In this document: positions 41,991 to 52,508 of the stretch, in pieces | Numbering within the stretch: the stretch's first letter is position 1 | Layout: the number at the start of each line of letters is the position of its first letter | NCBI GenBank assembly: GCA_958450365.1 | Contig: CAUEEP010000222.1 | Coordinates: 434,001 to 498,000 of the forward strand | Length of the DNA stretch: 64,000 nucleotides | Direction of reading: 5' to 3' | Source of the DNA: Mesorhabditis belari | Taxonomy: Eukaryota; Nematoda; Chromadorea; Rhabditida; Rhabditidae | Notes under the pieces: model-generated | Database searches by the model: none | What the model saw: the letters and a program-made list of their open reading frames with translations, nothing else | Told to the model about the DNA's origin: nothing | Made by a program: the position numbers and the translations under genes

Positions 41991-42003
41991 TTCACCTGAA
42001 TTT
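41991..42003 (-). promoter_or_regulatory. candidate spliced-leader acceptor of the kinase gene
   Basis: On the - strand GAAATTCAG ends five bases before the first ATG (41990). Upstream sequence has no obvious coding exon in phase, so this looks like the 5' end of the mature message. Confidence 0.5.
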
Positions 42004-42069
42004 CATTTAGAGTTTAGATCTGGAACGCACTGCATCGATTAGCGATAGAATTTGAAGAATTTGGAGAAG

Positions 42070-42141
42070 TTGACTCGTGTCCGAGTGGTTAGTGCGCTTG
42101 GTTATCAGTCTGAGGGTCCTGGTTCGATCCCGGGACCGGTT
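42070..42141 (+). pseudogene. tRNA-like element upstream of the kinase gene
   Basis: GTCCGAGTGGTTAGTGCGC and GGTTCGATCCCGGG. The T-stem is intact (five pairs, one wobble), the best of the set, and a T run follows at once, as for a Pol III terminator. Forward box CTGGAACGCACTG starts about 55 bases upstream. Acceptor stem not found, so function as a tRNA is doubtful. Confidence 0.5.
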
Positions 42142-42399
42142 TTTTTCGATTTTTTTTTGGTTTCTTTTCGATTTCTTTTGAAAACTTACAACTTTATTAA
42201 ACTGAAGCAAGCAGAAATTTCCTTTAGCTGAATATCTATCCTTGTTTCTCTTGCTATCTGAAATTTGCATTTATAGAGAAAGAATATTTTTAAAAATGGA
42301 AATGCATTGAATTTTTTAGCAAAAATCAAGAGCGTGCGTGCCAGATTGAAAGAAAAAAATAAGAACTGAAAATTTGAGTCAATTCTAGTGCCGTAGATA

Positions 42400-43230
42400 T
42401 CGACGACTAAAAACCATGAAGTTTTCTCTCAAAAAATCTTAAAGATATTCAATTAATTAATGATAAATAGTCAAGCTGGATGTCATACAATATTTTTGGA
42501 TAGATAAAAAGATATTCAGTGGTCAAATGAGATTTGCATAGGAATGTATTGAGAATGGCTGCTTTTCTCCCATGAAACTTAAAGATATTCAATTAATCAA
42601 TGATAAATGGTCAACCTGGAACGCACACAATATTTTTAGATAGATAAAAAGATATTCAGTGGTCAAATGAGATCGGCATGAGATTCATGGATTGAGAATG
42701 GCTGCTTTTCTCCCATAAATGTTAAGATATTCAGTTATTTCACTGAAATTCATTCGATCTGGGATGCACATCGAATGCACAATACGAAAAAAAGAGCCAA
42801 AAGCAAATTCTAGTGCCCTAGATATCGAGCATTTGGATACCCGGAAGTTTCCCCCCACAAATTTCGCCCACAAACAAAAGATATTCAATTAATTAATAAG
42901 AAATGGCCAAGCTGGATAGCACACAATATTTTTGAATAGATAAAAAGATATTCAGTGGTCAAATGAGATTGGCATAGGAATGGATTGAGAATGGCTGCTT
43001 TTCTCCCATCAATTTTAAGATATTCAGTTATTTCACTGAAAAATGGTCAAGCTGGAGGTCACTGTAGCTGCTGGAATGAAAAGAGACCGAAGATATTCAT
43101 TCAGCAGTCAAATGAGATCCGTGGATTGAGAATGGCTACTTTTTTCCCATCAACTTTAAGATATTCAGTTATTTCGCTGAAATTCATTCGATCTGGGATG
43201 CACATCGAATGCACAATACGAAAAAGAGAG
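42400..43230. repeat. array of ~141-bp units, same family as 38.4-40.1 kb
   Basis: Forward boxes start at 42476, 42616, 42759, 42912, 43052 and 43193: spacings 140, 143, 153, 140, 141. One step is longer by about one helical turn. Confidence 0.9.
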
Positions 43231-44370
43231 GGAAAAGCAAAGAAATATTTCCCAGGACGTATCGCAAATCGATTCTCATCTGTGATTCAAAACGGCGCTT
43301 TTATAGAGGCGAAAAAAATGCGGCCGCTTTTTTTGAATCCAATGAAAAACTATACAAAAACGTTTATAGTAGAGAAAAATTGAAAATCCCGTTTCTAATC
43401 GAATTCACCGGCGTTGGGAAATTTGAAAAAAAATCCGTTACTCCAAAAAAATTCAAATGCAATTTTTTAAAAATCGAAAAAGCTTATCATTTGCTGTGAC
43501 ATCCAGGATTTACAAATTGTTTAGAAAAAATTAGAGTTAACAACGAGTTTTTGAAAATTTAAGGCTCAACAGGTTTACTAGGAATGATTGATTGATTGAT
43601 TGATTAAAATTGATTGATTGATTTGTATTTATGTCTAAAATTGCATTTCTCTTGTGCACTGTGCTCTGTGATGCTCAGAAAAGCATTTTAAAAAGTTTTT
43701 GGCTGGCTGGCTGGCTAGAGTCAAGAATATCGAAAACAGCAATATTGTAAAATTTTTTTTTTAAAATTTCTGAAATTTCTCGAAACTTTTTTACTCATTC
43801 GTTTACGTGACTTCCAATTTCACCTTTTGCGTCATTTTTTTCATCGAAAACTTTTGAAAAAGCGAATTTTCGGGCGCGAACCTTGTTGACGTTGAAAATC
43901 TTGGAATAAAGATCGATTTTGAAAATTTCAAAAACAGCATTGCTCATCCTGGATGTCACGCTAGATAATGAATATGAGAGGTTTCGATTTTAAAAGCATT
44001 TCTGACTCTTGACTAAACGTCGGTCAGAGTTCAGTCTTAAAACTCGAAAAATGAGACAAAAACGGGGAAACTAATCAAATTAATGGTCAAGATGGATGTC
44101 ACGATAGATAATGGAAATAATATTATTTAGCATTTCGATAAGAAAAATTGTTGGATAAATAGCTTCCATTTAAAAATTTCCATTTAAAGCTTCCATTTAA
44201 AAATTTCCATTTAAAAAAATTCGAAACTATTAAGGGTTTCTGGAAAAAGTGAAAAAACGAAAAAAAAGCCGGAAAAAGAATTTTTTTCCCACTTTCCGTC
44301 TATTCATTTCGAGATCTATGCGAAATTTTTTGAAAGAGAAATAGAATCAAAAATTCTCTACCCATTTCCA
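43230..44370. other. repeat-poor intergenic stretch
   Basis: AT-rich sequence with a TTGA/GATT microsatellite (about 43590-43622), GGCT repeats (43700-43720), TTTCCATTTAAA repeats (44165-44220) and scattered boxes (43494-43506, 43951, 44095). No exon seen. Confidence 0.5.
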
Positions 44371-44850
44371 CTCATGCTGGAGTGCAGGAAAGATATTGAA
44401 GCAGAGAGAAAGGAGAGAAAACGAAAATGATTGAAATGGGTTTGAATGATTTGAGAATGGGAGGATTTAGAGGGTTGGAACAGAGATTAGGCTTTTCTGA
44501 TGAAAGCTTGGTGCAAGCTGGAGGTCAGGGGAGATGCCGGGATGGAAAGAGACTAGAGTGGGGTTTGAGGGGAGTAGCCGATAAGGAGGATGGTTTGAGA
44601 ATGGAAGGAATTAGAGAGCTGGAAAAGGGATGGGGCTTTTCTGATGAAGCCATCGGGCAAGCTGGAGGTCAGGGGAGATGTCGGGATGGAAAGAGACTGG
44701 GTGGGGTTTGAGGGGAGGAACCTATAGAGAGGATGGTTTGAGAATGGGAGAAAATAGCGACATTGGGAAGAGAAAGAGCCATTTCGATGAAGCCATCGGG
44801 GAAGCTGGAGGTCATTAGAGATATTGAAGGGAAAAGAAAGTGAAGTAGAT
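44370..44850. repeat. purine-rich tandem array, ~143-bp unit
   Basis: GA-rich units with GGTTTGAGAATGG, CTTTTCTGATGAAGC and a forward box. Boxes start at 44377, 44518, 44662 and 44805: spacings 141, 144, 143. The base composition differs sharply from the AT-rich arrays, yet the spacing is the same. Confidence 0.85.
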
Positions 44851-45589
44851 GTAAAGGGGGGGGGCGGCCAGGGCCACTACTTCCCCCCTCCCCCCCTTCC
44901 CACTCGCGGTCCCCTGGCCGCATGGGGCACACCACTCACACTCTAATCGATTCTATGCTCTCTCGGGGTCCCTCCGCCTGAGATGTGCACACAGCCTTTT
45001 TGCGGAGGTGTCTCATTCTTCTCTTCTCTTCTCTTTTCTCCCTCTTCTCTCAGAGGTTGGTATGAAAAAGCTAAAAAGCGGCAAAAACGGAAAAAGAAAG
45101 GACTCTACATGGGGAGTGCCCTCCAGAACACGTCATCGTTTCATGAATCGTGAAAAATCACTTTTCTGAATGAAGAAAATAGGGTGTCAAGGAAATGCTG
45201 GTTTCGGAAAATTTTTTTGATGAAAAGCAATGCGGCTAATGACTGGAAAAGCTTGGGTGAGATCCAGATTGAATAAAAATTGAGAAGAAAATGATATCAA
45301 GAAAGGTTTACGGGAAGAATTTTGAGGCAAATCGAATTCGCTCAAAAATCTCAGCAATTATCCAACATTAGAGCATGATTCAATGTTATTCGTAAATTCT
45401 GGAAGGCACATAAGCTTTCTTAACGTTTTCCTTCTTTTTCTTATGAATTTTTTATAAGTCTAAAGTCCCGAACCGGACCGCGGCTCGTGCTCGCCAGGGA
45501 ATGAGCTTTGAGTCAAGCCCAAAGGCTTTCCCTCAAAGCTGGATGTCACAGAGCATTTCTAAATCGTTATCGGAGAAAAATGCAGTAAA

Positions 45590-45660
45590 AGACCGGTGGC
45601 CGAATGGTTAACGAGTTCGACTACCAGTCGAAAGCTGACGGGTTCGATTCCGTCAGCCAA
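45590..45660 (+). pseudogene. tRNA-like element
   Basis: GGTGGCCGAATGGTTAACGA and GGGTTCGATTCCGTC; the T-stem (GACGG/CCGTC) is intact. Flanked by CTGGATGTCACAG (starts 45540) and the inverted CCGTGACATCCAG (ends about 45713). A good example of the box-tRNA-box arrangement. Confidence 0.55.
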
Positions 45661-45893
45661 ATTTTGATGCTTTTTTTGAATTACAATGTTTCTACACATT
45701 CCGTGACATCCAGATTGCAAGAATTCATTTTTAATTTTTCTCAATTATCCCCCATTCGTCTTATTTCTCAATGAACTCGAATCGCGGCTCTTGCTCGACA
45801 GGGAAACAGTTTTGAGTCTAGCCCAAAGGCTTTCCCTCAAAGCTGGATGTCACAGAGCATTTCTAAGATGTTAGTAGCTAAAAATATAACAAA

Positions 45894-45965
45894 GTCTTGA
45901 TGGCCGAGTGGTTAGTGCGCTCGGCTACCAATCTGAGGGTGCCGGGTTCGATTCCGCTGGTCAAA
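45894..45965 (+). pseudogene. tRNA-like element
   Basis: TGATGGCCGAGTGGTTAGTG and GGGTTCGATTCCGCTGG. TTGA at the 5' end can pair with TCAA at the 3' end. Bracketed by CTGGATGTCACAG (45843) and TGTGCGTTCCAG (ends about 46019). Confidence 0.55.
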
Positions 45966-46429
45966 ATTTTCAGGGTACAAACTGATTTTTCTCAACTTAA
46001 GTCCTCATGTGCGTTCCAGGATTGCTAAAAATTTTATTAGATCGTTAAAATCTTCATTTACCAGCAGCGAATTGCCTAGTTTTGCCAGATATTTTAAAAC
46101 TCTTCAAAAACCCAAAATTTTTAAAGTAGAGCCTTCCGTGATATCCAGCTTTCACGAATCACTTTTTACTTTTGCTCAATTTTTCCTCATTCGCCCTATT
46201 TGTCGATGAACTCGAAGCGCGGCTCTAGCTTGCCAGGAAAACAACTTTGAGCCTAGTCCAAAGGCTTTCCCTTCAGCCTCGATTGTGGTCGATCTCATTT
46301 CAGCCAGAAATGTTGACTTAGACTTGCTCATTATTTAGATTTAGATAGATTTTAGCTCTTGCACTTACCAATTGAGCTGCGCGGAAGATGATCGGATATT
46401 TCTCGGGTTTGTGCTTCCGCTTTGGTCTG

Positions 46430-47040
46430 AAAACAGTCGAATGCCTTCCAGATCGGAGAAAAATCATCAAAAGATTCTATATCCTGCTCATTATCCTCAA
46501 AAAATTCACCCAGCCCTGTTCTTCTTGGTGTACTTTGTGCGTACTTTGTGCTTACAGGTAAACGAGCACTCCCTGGCGCATGGGGTCCTTCGATTTCTTG
46601 CAGAAACGCTTGTGGAGGGATTTCTACGTGTGGGTTTGGAAAATGAGGGTTTCCGTGTGCCAGAAAGCGCGCGTTTACTAGAAAGCACAAAGTACACCAG
46701 AGTACTATATACGGTGTCGATTTTTAAGCTTTTTATAGTTCTAAATAGCCAAAAATGTTGTGTGCCTTCCAGATTGGAGAAAAATCATCAAAAAATTCTA
46801 TTTCCTGCTCATTTTCCTCAAAAAATTCACCCAGCCCTGTTTCTCAGTGGTGTACTTTGTGCTCACAGGTCAACGCGCGCTCCCTGGCGCACGGGACTCT
46901 TCAACTGCTTTTGCCGCTTTTTGAAACCAAGAAACCAAGAAAATGTCGCCAAGTAAACGTAAACGAGAGTCTCTGTGCGCCAGAAAGCTCACGTTTACAA
47001 GGGAGCACAAAGTACGCCGGAGTACTATGTCGATTTCTAC
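46430..47040. repeat. two-copy palindromic element (GTACTTTGTGC family)
   Basis: Each ~320-bp copy has GGTGTACTTTGTGC...ACAGG..CTCCCTGGCGCA and an inverted partner TGTGCGCCAGAAAGC..GCACAAAGTAC. It begins with a box-like GTGCCTTCCAG. A fragment recurs at about 60720-60755. A 194-codon open frame across both copies is a by-product of the duplication. Confidence 0.75.
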
Positions 47041-47690
47041 AGCGCTAGAATTTGCTTTTGGCTCTTTTTTTCATATTGTGCATTCGATGTGCGGTCCAGA
47101 TCGAACGAATTTCAGCAAAATAACTGAATATCTTAAAAGTCATGGGAGAAAAGCAGCCATTCTCAATCCACGGATCTCATTTGACCAGTGAATGTCTCTT
47201 CGGTCTCTTTTCATTCCAGCAGCTACAGTGACCTCCAGCTTGACCAGTTTTCAGTGAAATAACTGAATATCTTAAAATTGGTGGGAGAAAAGCAGCCATT
47301 CTCAATTCATTCCTAGGCGGATCTCATTTGACCACTAAATGCCTTTTTATCTATCCAAAAATATTGTGTGACATCCAGCTTGACCATTTGTCATTGATTA
47401 ATTGAATATCTTTAAGTTTCATGGGAGAAAAGCAGCCATTCTCAATCCACTTCTATGCGGATCTCATTTGACCACTAAATGCCTTTTTATCTATTTCAAA
47501 AATATTCTGTGCCATCCAGCTTGACCATTTTTTAACGAAATAACTGAATATCTTAAAATTGATGGAAGAAAATCGGCCATTCTCAATCCATGGATCTCAT
47601 TTGACTGCTGAATGTCTCTTCGGTCCACTTTGATTCCAGCAGCTACAGTGACCTCCAGCTTGACCAATCCTTTCATCAAAATCCGTAAAT
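47030..47690. repeat. array of 140-bp units, inverted relative to 38.4-43.2 kb
   Basis: Inverted boxes end at 47099, 47238, 47378, 47519 and 47658: spacings 139, 140, 141, 139. Same TTGAGAATGGCT family read on the other strand. Confidence 0.9.
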
Positions 47691-48208
47691 CAGGGGTCTT
47701 TCACGGCTAAACTGTTGTGATCTCTTGCGATCCACTAAATCAAAGCTTTTTTCCTGTCTTTACTCCAAAAAAAACAGTCAGATCATTTATTACCGGGAAA
47801 ACCGGGAAATCTTTCTTGTTCTGAACACAAAGCGATCAATCGGAACAACACAAAAATCACAAAAAGGGAAAAATAAGAGAAAAAAAAAAAAGGGAAATTG
47901 GGTAACCGGGCAATACTCGTCATTTTATGCATATTTTCGAGTTTTCCCAAAACCCAAAACTGGAATATAAAGCTGAAAAAAAGCTGACAAAGTCTTGAGC
48001 AAGAAATTCAGAAAGTAGAAAGTTTACATTAAAAAAAAAAAAGCTCATTTCGGTACAATTCTTTTTTTTTTTTCAAAAAAATCACTTTTTTTGAGAAAAA
48101 CTTTCATTTCGATTTGTTTTCGGTTGGATTTTCAAAAGGGATTTGATTTTTATTTTATTTGGATTTGTAAAAGTTATCTCAGAGTTATCTCAAATTCGAT
48201 TTTTTGTG
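47690..48208. other. downstream flank of nlp-40
   Basis: Low-complexity A/T-rich sequence with A runs and T runs. No gene or box seen. Confidence 0.5.
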
Positions 48209-51200
48209 CTATTGTTGTCCGATGAAAGCGTTTCGTTGACGCAAGTCGTTGAGTACCTGAAATTATGGATGAATCGGGTCGGCTAGCTTCTAGTTGGATG
48301 TCACAGCAAAGTTTGCATTCATCAAATTTCGGCATTTCCCAAATTTCAATCAAGCACTTTCGAGCAAAACTGCTTGGCCAGGTAACTCTTGTTCTAGAAA
48401 AGTAAGCTGTCTAATATTTCCGCTAGATTCTAGTTGGATGTCACACTAAAGCTTAGATTGATCAAATTCCTGCATTTCGCAATTTCGGAATTCCGGACTC
48501 TTACACAAAGTTGCGTAATTGAACCGGACCTGGAAAGTGCCTGGCTGAAATTCCCGCCCAACACCCCTGTGCCGTATGTCGTTTAAAGCAAATCGGCCAT
48601 CAGGAATCCAAAAATCACATCCATTTTTCGATTAGATAAACTTGAAACGATATATGCAAATTTTTCACCTTTTGCCGGGATTTTTAAAGCTAACCTTCGA
48701 AAATAATTGAATTTTCGGATTCCCCATAGCCAAGAACCTTTAAACGACACCAAACACGGGGGTTTTGGGTCAAAGTTGAAGCAGGCAGTTTTGGTGGGAC
48801 GAGAAGCCCCTCGGAAAGTGGTCGTTTGCCGGAAATTTTCAGCTCCATATTTTGTCTATATTCTAGTTGGATGTCACAGCAAAGTTTGGATTGATCAAAT
48901 TCATGGATTTCGGTTTTTGACACAAAGTTGGGTAATTGAACCGACCCTGAAAGTGCCTGGCTGAAATATCGAAATGCTGAAATTTGATTAATCCAAACTT
49001 TGCTGTGACATCCAACTAGAATATAGCCAAAATCCTAGACAGCTTATCCCTTCTAGAACAAGAGCTACACTGGGAAGGAGTTCCGCACGTAAGCCTGGCT
49101 GAAATTTCCGCTCAGCACCCCCGTGCCGTATGTCGTTTAAAGCAAATCGACTATCAGGAAACCGAATTTTTCATTAATTCCATGATTTGATGACATTTTA
49201 AAACTCAAAAGCACGATCACGAGATTTAGACTAACCGCTATTCAGTAGAGAAAAGGGATTTCCCTGAAAAAGGGTAATTAGAACCTTTTTTAAGGGTAAT
49301 TAGAGGCATTTTCAAAGCAAAAATCAACTAAAAAAGCTACCTCATCTGGAGAAACGCCGAGTTTTTCACCGGCTCGCAAGATTTCGCTCAAACGACCCTC
49401 GATGGCTCGAATCACTGAAATGACAACTTTTCTTGACCTTGACCACAAGCGGACTCGAACCCGGGCTTTTCCAGGCTGTTCGCCTGGAAAACAGTCGCTC
49501 TACCGATTGAGCTATGGGGTATCGAAGCTTAAAACAAGAATTGATTAGCAAGAATTACGCAGTGCGTTCCAGATTATCCCCTAGTGGTCTTAAATTTCAA
49601 AAAGCTGACTCTAGGATCGAGATTTCAGCCTGATCAGTGATCACCTCAAAAAAACGATTTCTTTTTGAGATTTCGCAAAAGTAAATGCATTTTTAGCCGA
49701 TCTGGATGTCACACGAGAGAACTAGAAAAGAATTGGAGTTGAAATCTCGATTCTACGATCGTACTTTCCGTACTTTGGAACATTTCGGAATTTTGTGAAT
49801 TTTGTGAAATTCTTTTTTTTCGAAATCTCTCCATTTTCGAATCCTCTTAAATTTTCGCTAAACCCAAAAGCTTTCTTATCGCTTTTCCCCGCCAAAAATC
49901 ACTTTCCCTGCTGACTCGAAAATTTCCAATTTTTCCCTGATCACAAAATTTTCTCATTTTTTTTGACTCAAAATGGCTCATAAAATTTCATTATTATACA
50001 TAAAACGACGTCAATACGTGCTCAAATAAACAATAAAAGCTACGGGAAACTCACAGAAATCACCCCAAAACCTTTTCAAGCACTAAAATCAATCCAAAAC
50101 CTTATCCTCAATTTTTAGGCACTAAAATCAAAGGACCACTTGACGCAACCGGATTTCCCGTGCAAGCTGGAACGCACAGCGCCTAGAATTTGAAGAATTT
50201 TGTTAAAAAACGAAAATTTGAATTTTTGTGATTTTTGATTGATCGGAATTTTTGAGATTTTTTCAAAAACGTCCAGCTCTGTTTAAATTACAGGAAACCG
50301 TGTCCTGACATCCAGATCGCTCAAAAATTTCACTCACAAGGCTCTCGCTCATCTACAGCGACTCGTTTCATTGGCTGCCAGGCGACCATTCGCTTCTGTG
50401 GCGGCAATGCGTCCTGAAAGCTTGCTTTTAAGGAAAAACTCTAACAAATATTAGAAATAATGCGATTTTTCGATTCTCCATAGTCGATTTACCCTAAACG
50501 ACACGGGTAGCTGAAAATTCCAACAGGCACTTTTGTGCGGAACTCCTTGCCGGCATAACTCTTGTTCTAGAAGCAGTAAGCTGTCTAATATTTCGGCTGC
50601 ATTCTAGTTGGATGTCACTACAAAATTTAAGTTTGTAGCAAGGATTGTAGCTGAGAATTTCAGTCAGGCACTTTTGGTCCGAAACTTCTCGCCGGCGTAA
50701 CTCTTGCTCTAGAAGGGTTAAGCTGTCTAGGATTTTGGCTATATTCTAGTTGGATGTCACAGCAAAGTTTGGATTATTCAAACTACTGCATTCAGATCTT
50801 TTACACAAAGTTGGGTAATTGAACCGGATCTGGAAAGTGCCTGGTTGAAATTCTCGCCCAGCACCCCCGTGCCGTATGTCGTTTAAAGCAAATCGACTAT
50901 CAGGAATCCAAAAATCACATCCATTTTTCGATTAGATAAGCTCCAAGCGATATATGCAAATTTTTCACCTTTCACCGGGATTCTTAAAGCTAACTTTTGA
51001 AAATAATTGAATTTTCGGATTCCCCATAGTTGATTTGCTCTAAACGACATATGACAAAGGGGTGCTGGCCGAAAATTCCAACCAGGCTTAGGTGCGGAAT
51101 TCCTTGCTGGCATAACTCCTGTTCTAGAAGGGATAAGCTGTCTAGGATTTTGGCTATATTCTAGTTGGATGTCACAGCAAAGTTTGGTTTAATCAAATTA

Positions 51201-51685
51201 CTGCATTCGGATCTTTTACACAAAGTTGGGTAATTGAACCGGACCTGGAAAGTGCCTGGCTGAAATTTTCGCGCAGCACCCCCGTGCCGTATGTCGTTTA
51301 AAGCAAATCGACTATCAGGAATCCAGAAATTTGCTTATTTTTGATGGTTAGCTTATGAATTTTTTGTGAAAACTCACCAAGTTGCTGTAGGCCATGTTTG
51401 AGGATTCGGATTTGAGTTCGCGCTGGAAATTTTAAAATTAAAATGAAAAGCGGTAATTTCATCAGTTTCTTTGTAAAAAATTCGATTTTTCATCATTTTT
51501 TGACAAACCTGGACTTGTGCGATTTGGTCTTGTAGCGATTTGAGCTCGTTTTGGAGGGAAAGATCGACGGGGGCGGCTGAAATGTGACGTTATTCATAAG
51601 AATCCGTTATTTTAGCGCTTTTCTAGCAACACTTACCGAACACACAGGCGACTAAGGCCAAAGAGAGGGCAATCAACAGTCTCAT
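48209..51685 (-). CDS. nlp-40: NLP-40-type neuropeptide precursor
   Basis: Proposed exons on the - strand: 51685-51637, 51576-51509, 51422-51378, 50413-50338, 49414-49341, 48256-48209. All phases match, giving 119 residues plus TAG. Residues 1-17 are a signal peptide (MRLLIALSLALVACVF, then A) with likely cleavage before APVDLS. A Leu/Gln/Lys-rich helix-forming part follows (18-54). Residues 55-71 read DALPPQKRMVAWQPMKR: the heptapeptide MVAWQPM lies between two Lys-Arg processing sites. This heptapeptide is, to my knowledge, the active product of C. elegans nlp-40, released from the intestine as a pacemaker signal for the defecation motor programme through the receptor AEX-2. The C-terminal part (80-119) is a charged helix ending NAFIGQQ. 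There is no C-terminal Gly, so the peptide would not be amidated. The introns carry foldback repeats and tRNA-like copies. Confidence 0.85.
48290..49180. repeat. foldback repeat family (TTGGATGTCACAGC / GTCGTTTAAAGC), nlp-40 last intron
   Basis: Members begin and end at TCTAGTTGGATGTCACAGC and contain AATTGAACCGGACCTGG, CCGTGCCGTATGTCGTTTAA and a GATTAGATAA core, with inverted halves meeting near AATAATTGAATTTTCGGATT. The box here has T for the first C. Open frames across it recur at every copy and are not genes. Confidence 0.8.
49441..49523 (-). pseudogene. tRNA-like element with an internal hairpin
   Basis: On the - strand: CCATAGCTCAATCGGTAGAGC, a proper D-arm (GCTC/GAGC), and GGGTTCGAGTCCGC. 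The middle is a strong hairpin (TTTTCCAGGC/GCCTGGAAAA). Five of seven acceptor positions can pair. Closest to a class I tRNA of the set, but the anticodon region is abnormal. An inverted-type box GTGCGTTCCAG lies at about 49563, upstream on the tRNA strand. Confidence 0.45.
50460..51330. repeat. foldback repeat family, nlp-40 intron 3
   Basis: Same family as 48290-49180, with both halves (50860-51000 and 51010-51160) inverted around AATAATTGAATTTTCGG. TTGGATGTCAC boxes start at 50608, 50750 and about 51165. Confidence 0.8.
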
Positions 51686-51739
51686 CGTTCTTCTCTCGCT
51701 CAATTGAATAGTTTGTACCTAGAAGTTGTGCTTTAAACT

Positions 51740-52170
51740 TGAGCATATCGCGATCTGGAAGGCACAGACGATATTCAGTAAAAAAGATTTGCGAAATCGA
51801 TAAAGTACAAAATAGCGCAGTGGGATTTCAGGTTGCTGGCAAAAAAAGTGGCTTAGGTTCGAGCCCAGGCCTTGAAATTTCGGCATATTGTGATCTGGAA
51901 GTCACACAAGAAATTCCATGAAAAAGATTTGCGAAATCGACAAAGTACAAAATGGCGCAGTGGGATTTCAGGTTGCTGGCAAAAAAAGTGGCTTGGGTTC
52001 GAGCCCAGGCCTTGAAATTTCAGCATATTGTGATCTGGAAGTCACACAAGAAATTCCATGAAAAAGATTTGCGAAATTGACAAAGTACAGGATGGCGCAG
52101 TGGGATTTCGGAGGATTACCGGGCGAGCGGCCTCTTTCGCCCACGGGTTCGACTCCCCGACCGGACCTAG
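51740..52170. repeat. three tandem tRNA-like units upstream of nlp-40
   Basis: ~140-bp units: GATCTGGAAGTCACAC, about 45 bases, then TGGCGCAGTGGGATTTC.. and GGTTCGAGCCCAGG. tRNA-like parts lie at about 51810-51875, 51949-52012 and 52087-52169. The last ends GGGTTCGACTCCCCGACC. Same family as 62070-62830. They lie within 500 bases upstream of the nlp-40 start. Confidence 0.8.
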
Positions 52171-52445
52171 CTTTTTCTATTCAAGCTATTTACGGAACAA
52201 CTATTTTAAAATGAAAAAGTCAGGTTTAAGTGCAAAAATTTGACGCCCTTTGCGTCAAAACGGGCATAAAAAAGCCGGAATTATGCTTTATCAGCAAACA
52301 CTTTTCTTTTCTTTTCAAAAAATCGCTTCAAAAATCGCAAACAGCTGAAAAAGAGCTTTATGAAACAGGTGGCTTTCAGATTTGAGGCTCAACAAGTACC
52401 AGAGAGCTGAAAAAGATGAAAAAAAACAGAAGTGAACTTTGGATA

Positions 52446-52508
52446 GAGATAGCGGAATCGAACTTGGGTCGTTCGCCTGGAAGCTCTTCAAAAACCACTG
52501 CGCCATGA
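52446..52508 (-). pseudogene. tRNA-like element
   Basis: On the - strand: TGGCGCAGTGGTTTTTGAAG and AAGTTCGATTCCGC. Degenerate B box. On the + strand an inverted box GTGAGCTCCAG follows at about 52553-52563. Confidence 0.45.

Larger units (their letters stand above)
45470..46290. repeat. ~303-bp tandem module with tRNA-like cores, about 2.5 copies
   Basis: TCAAAGCTGGATGTCACAGA at 45534 and 45836 opens two modules 303 apart (twice about 151). Each contains a tRNA-like core and an inverted box. The preceding GCCCAAAGGCTTTCCCT.. occurs three times (45518, 45820, 46254). Confidence 0.85.

Noticed and set aside
46372..46956. 194-codon open frame (+)
   Set aside because: Spans two copies of a palindromic ~320-bp repeat; internally repetitive, no family resemblance.
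50883..51113. 76-codon frame repeated almost identically near 56200
   Set aside because: Lies in copies of the foldback family in both orientations; conserved because the repeat is conserved.
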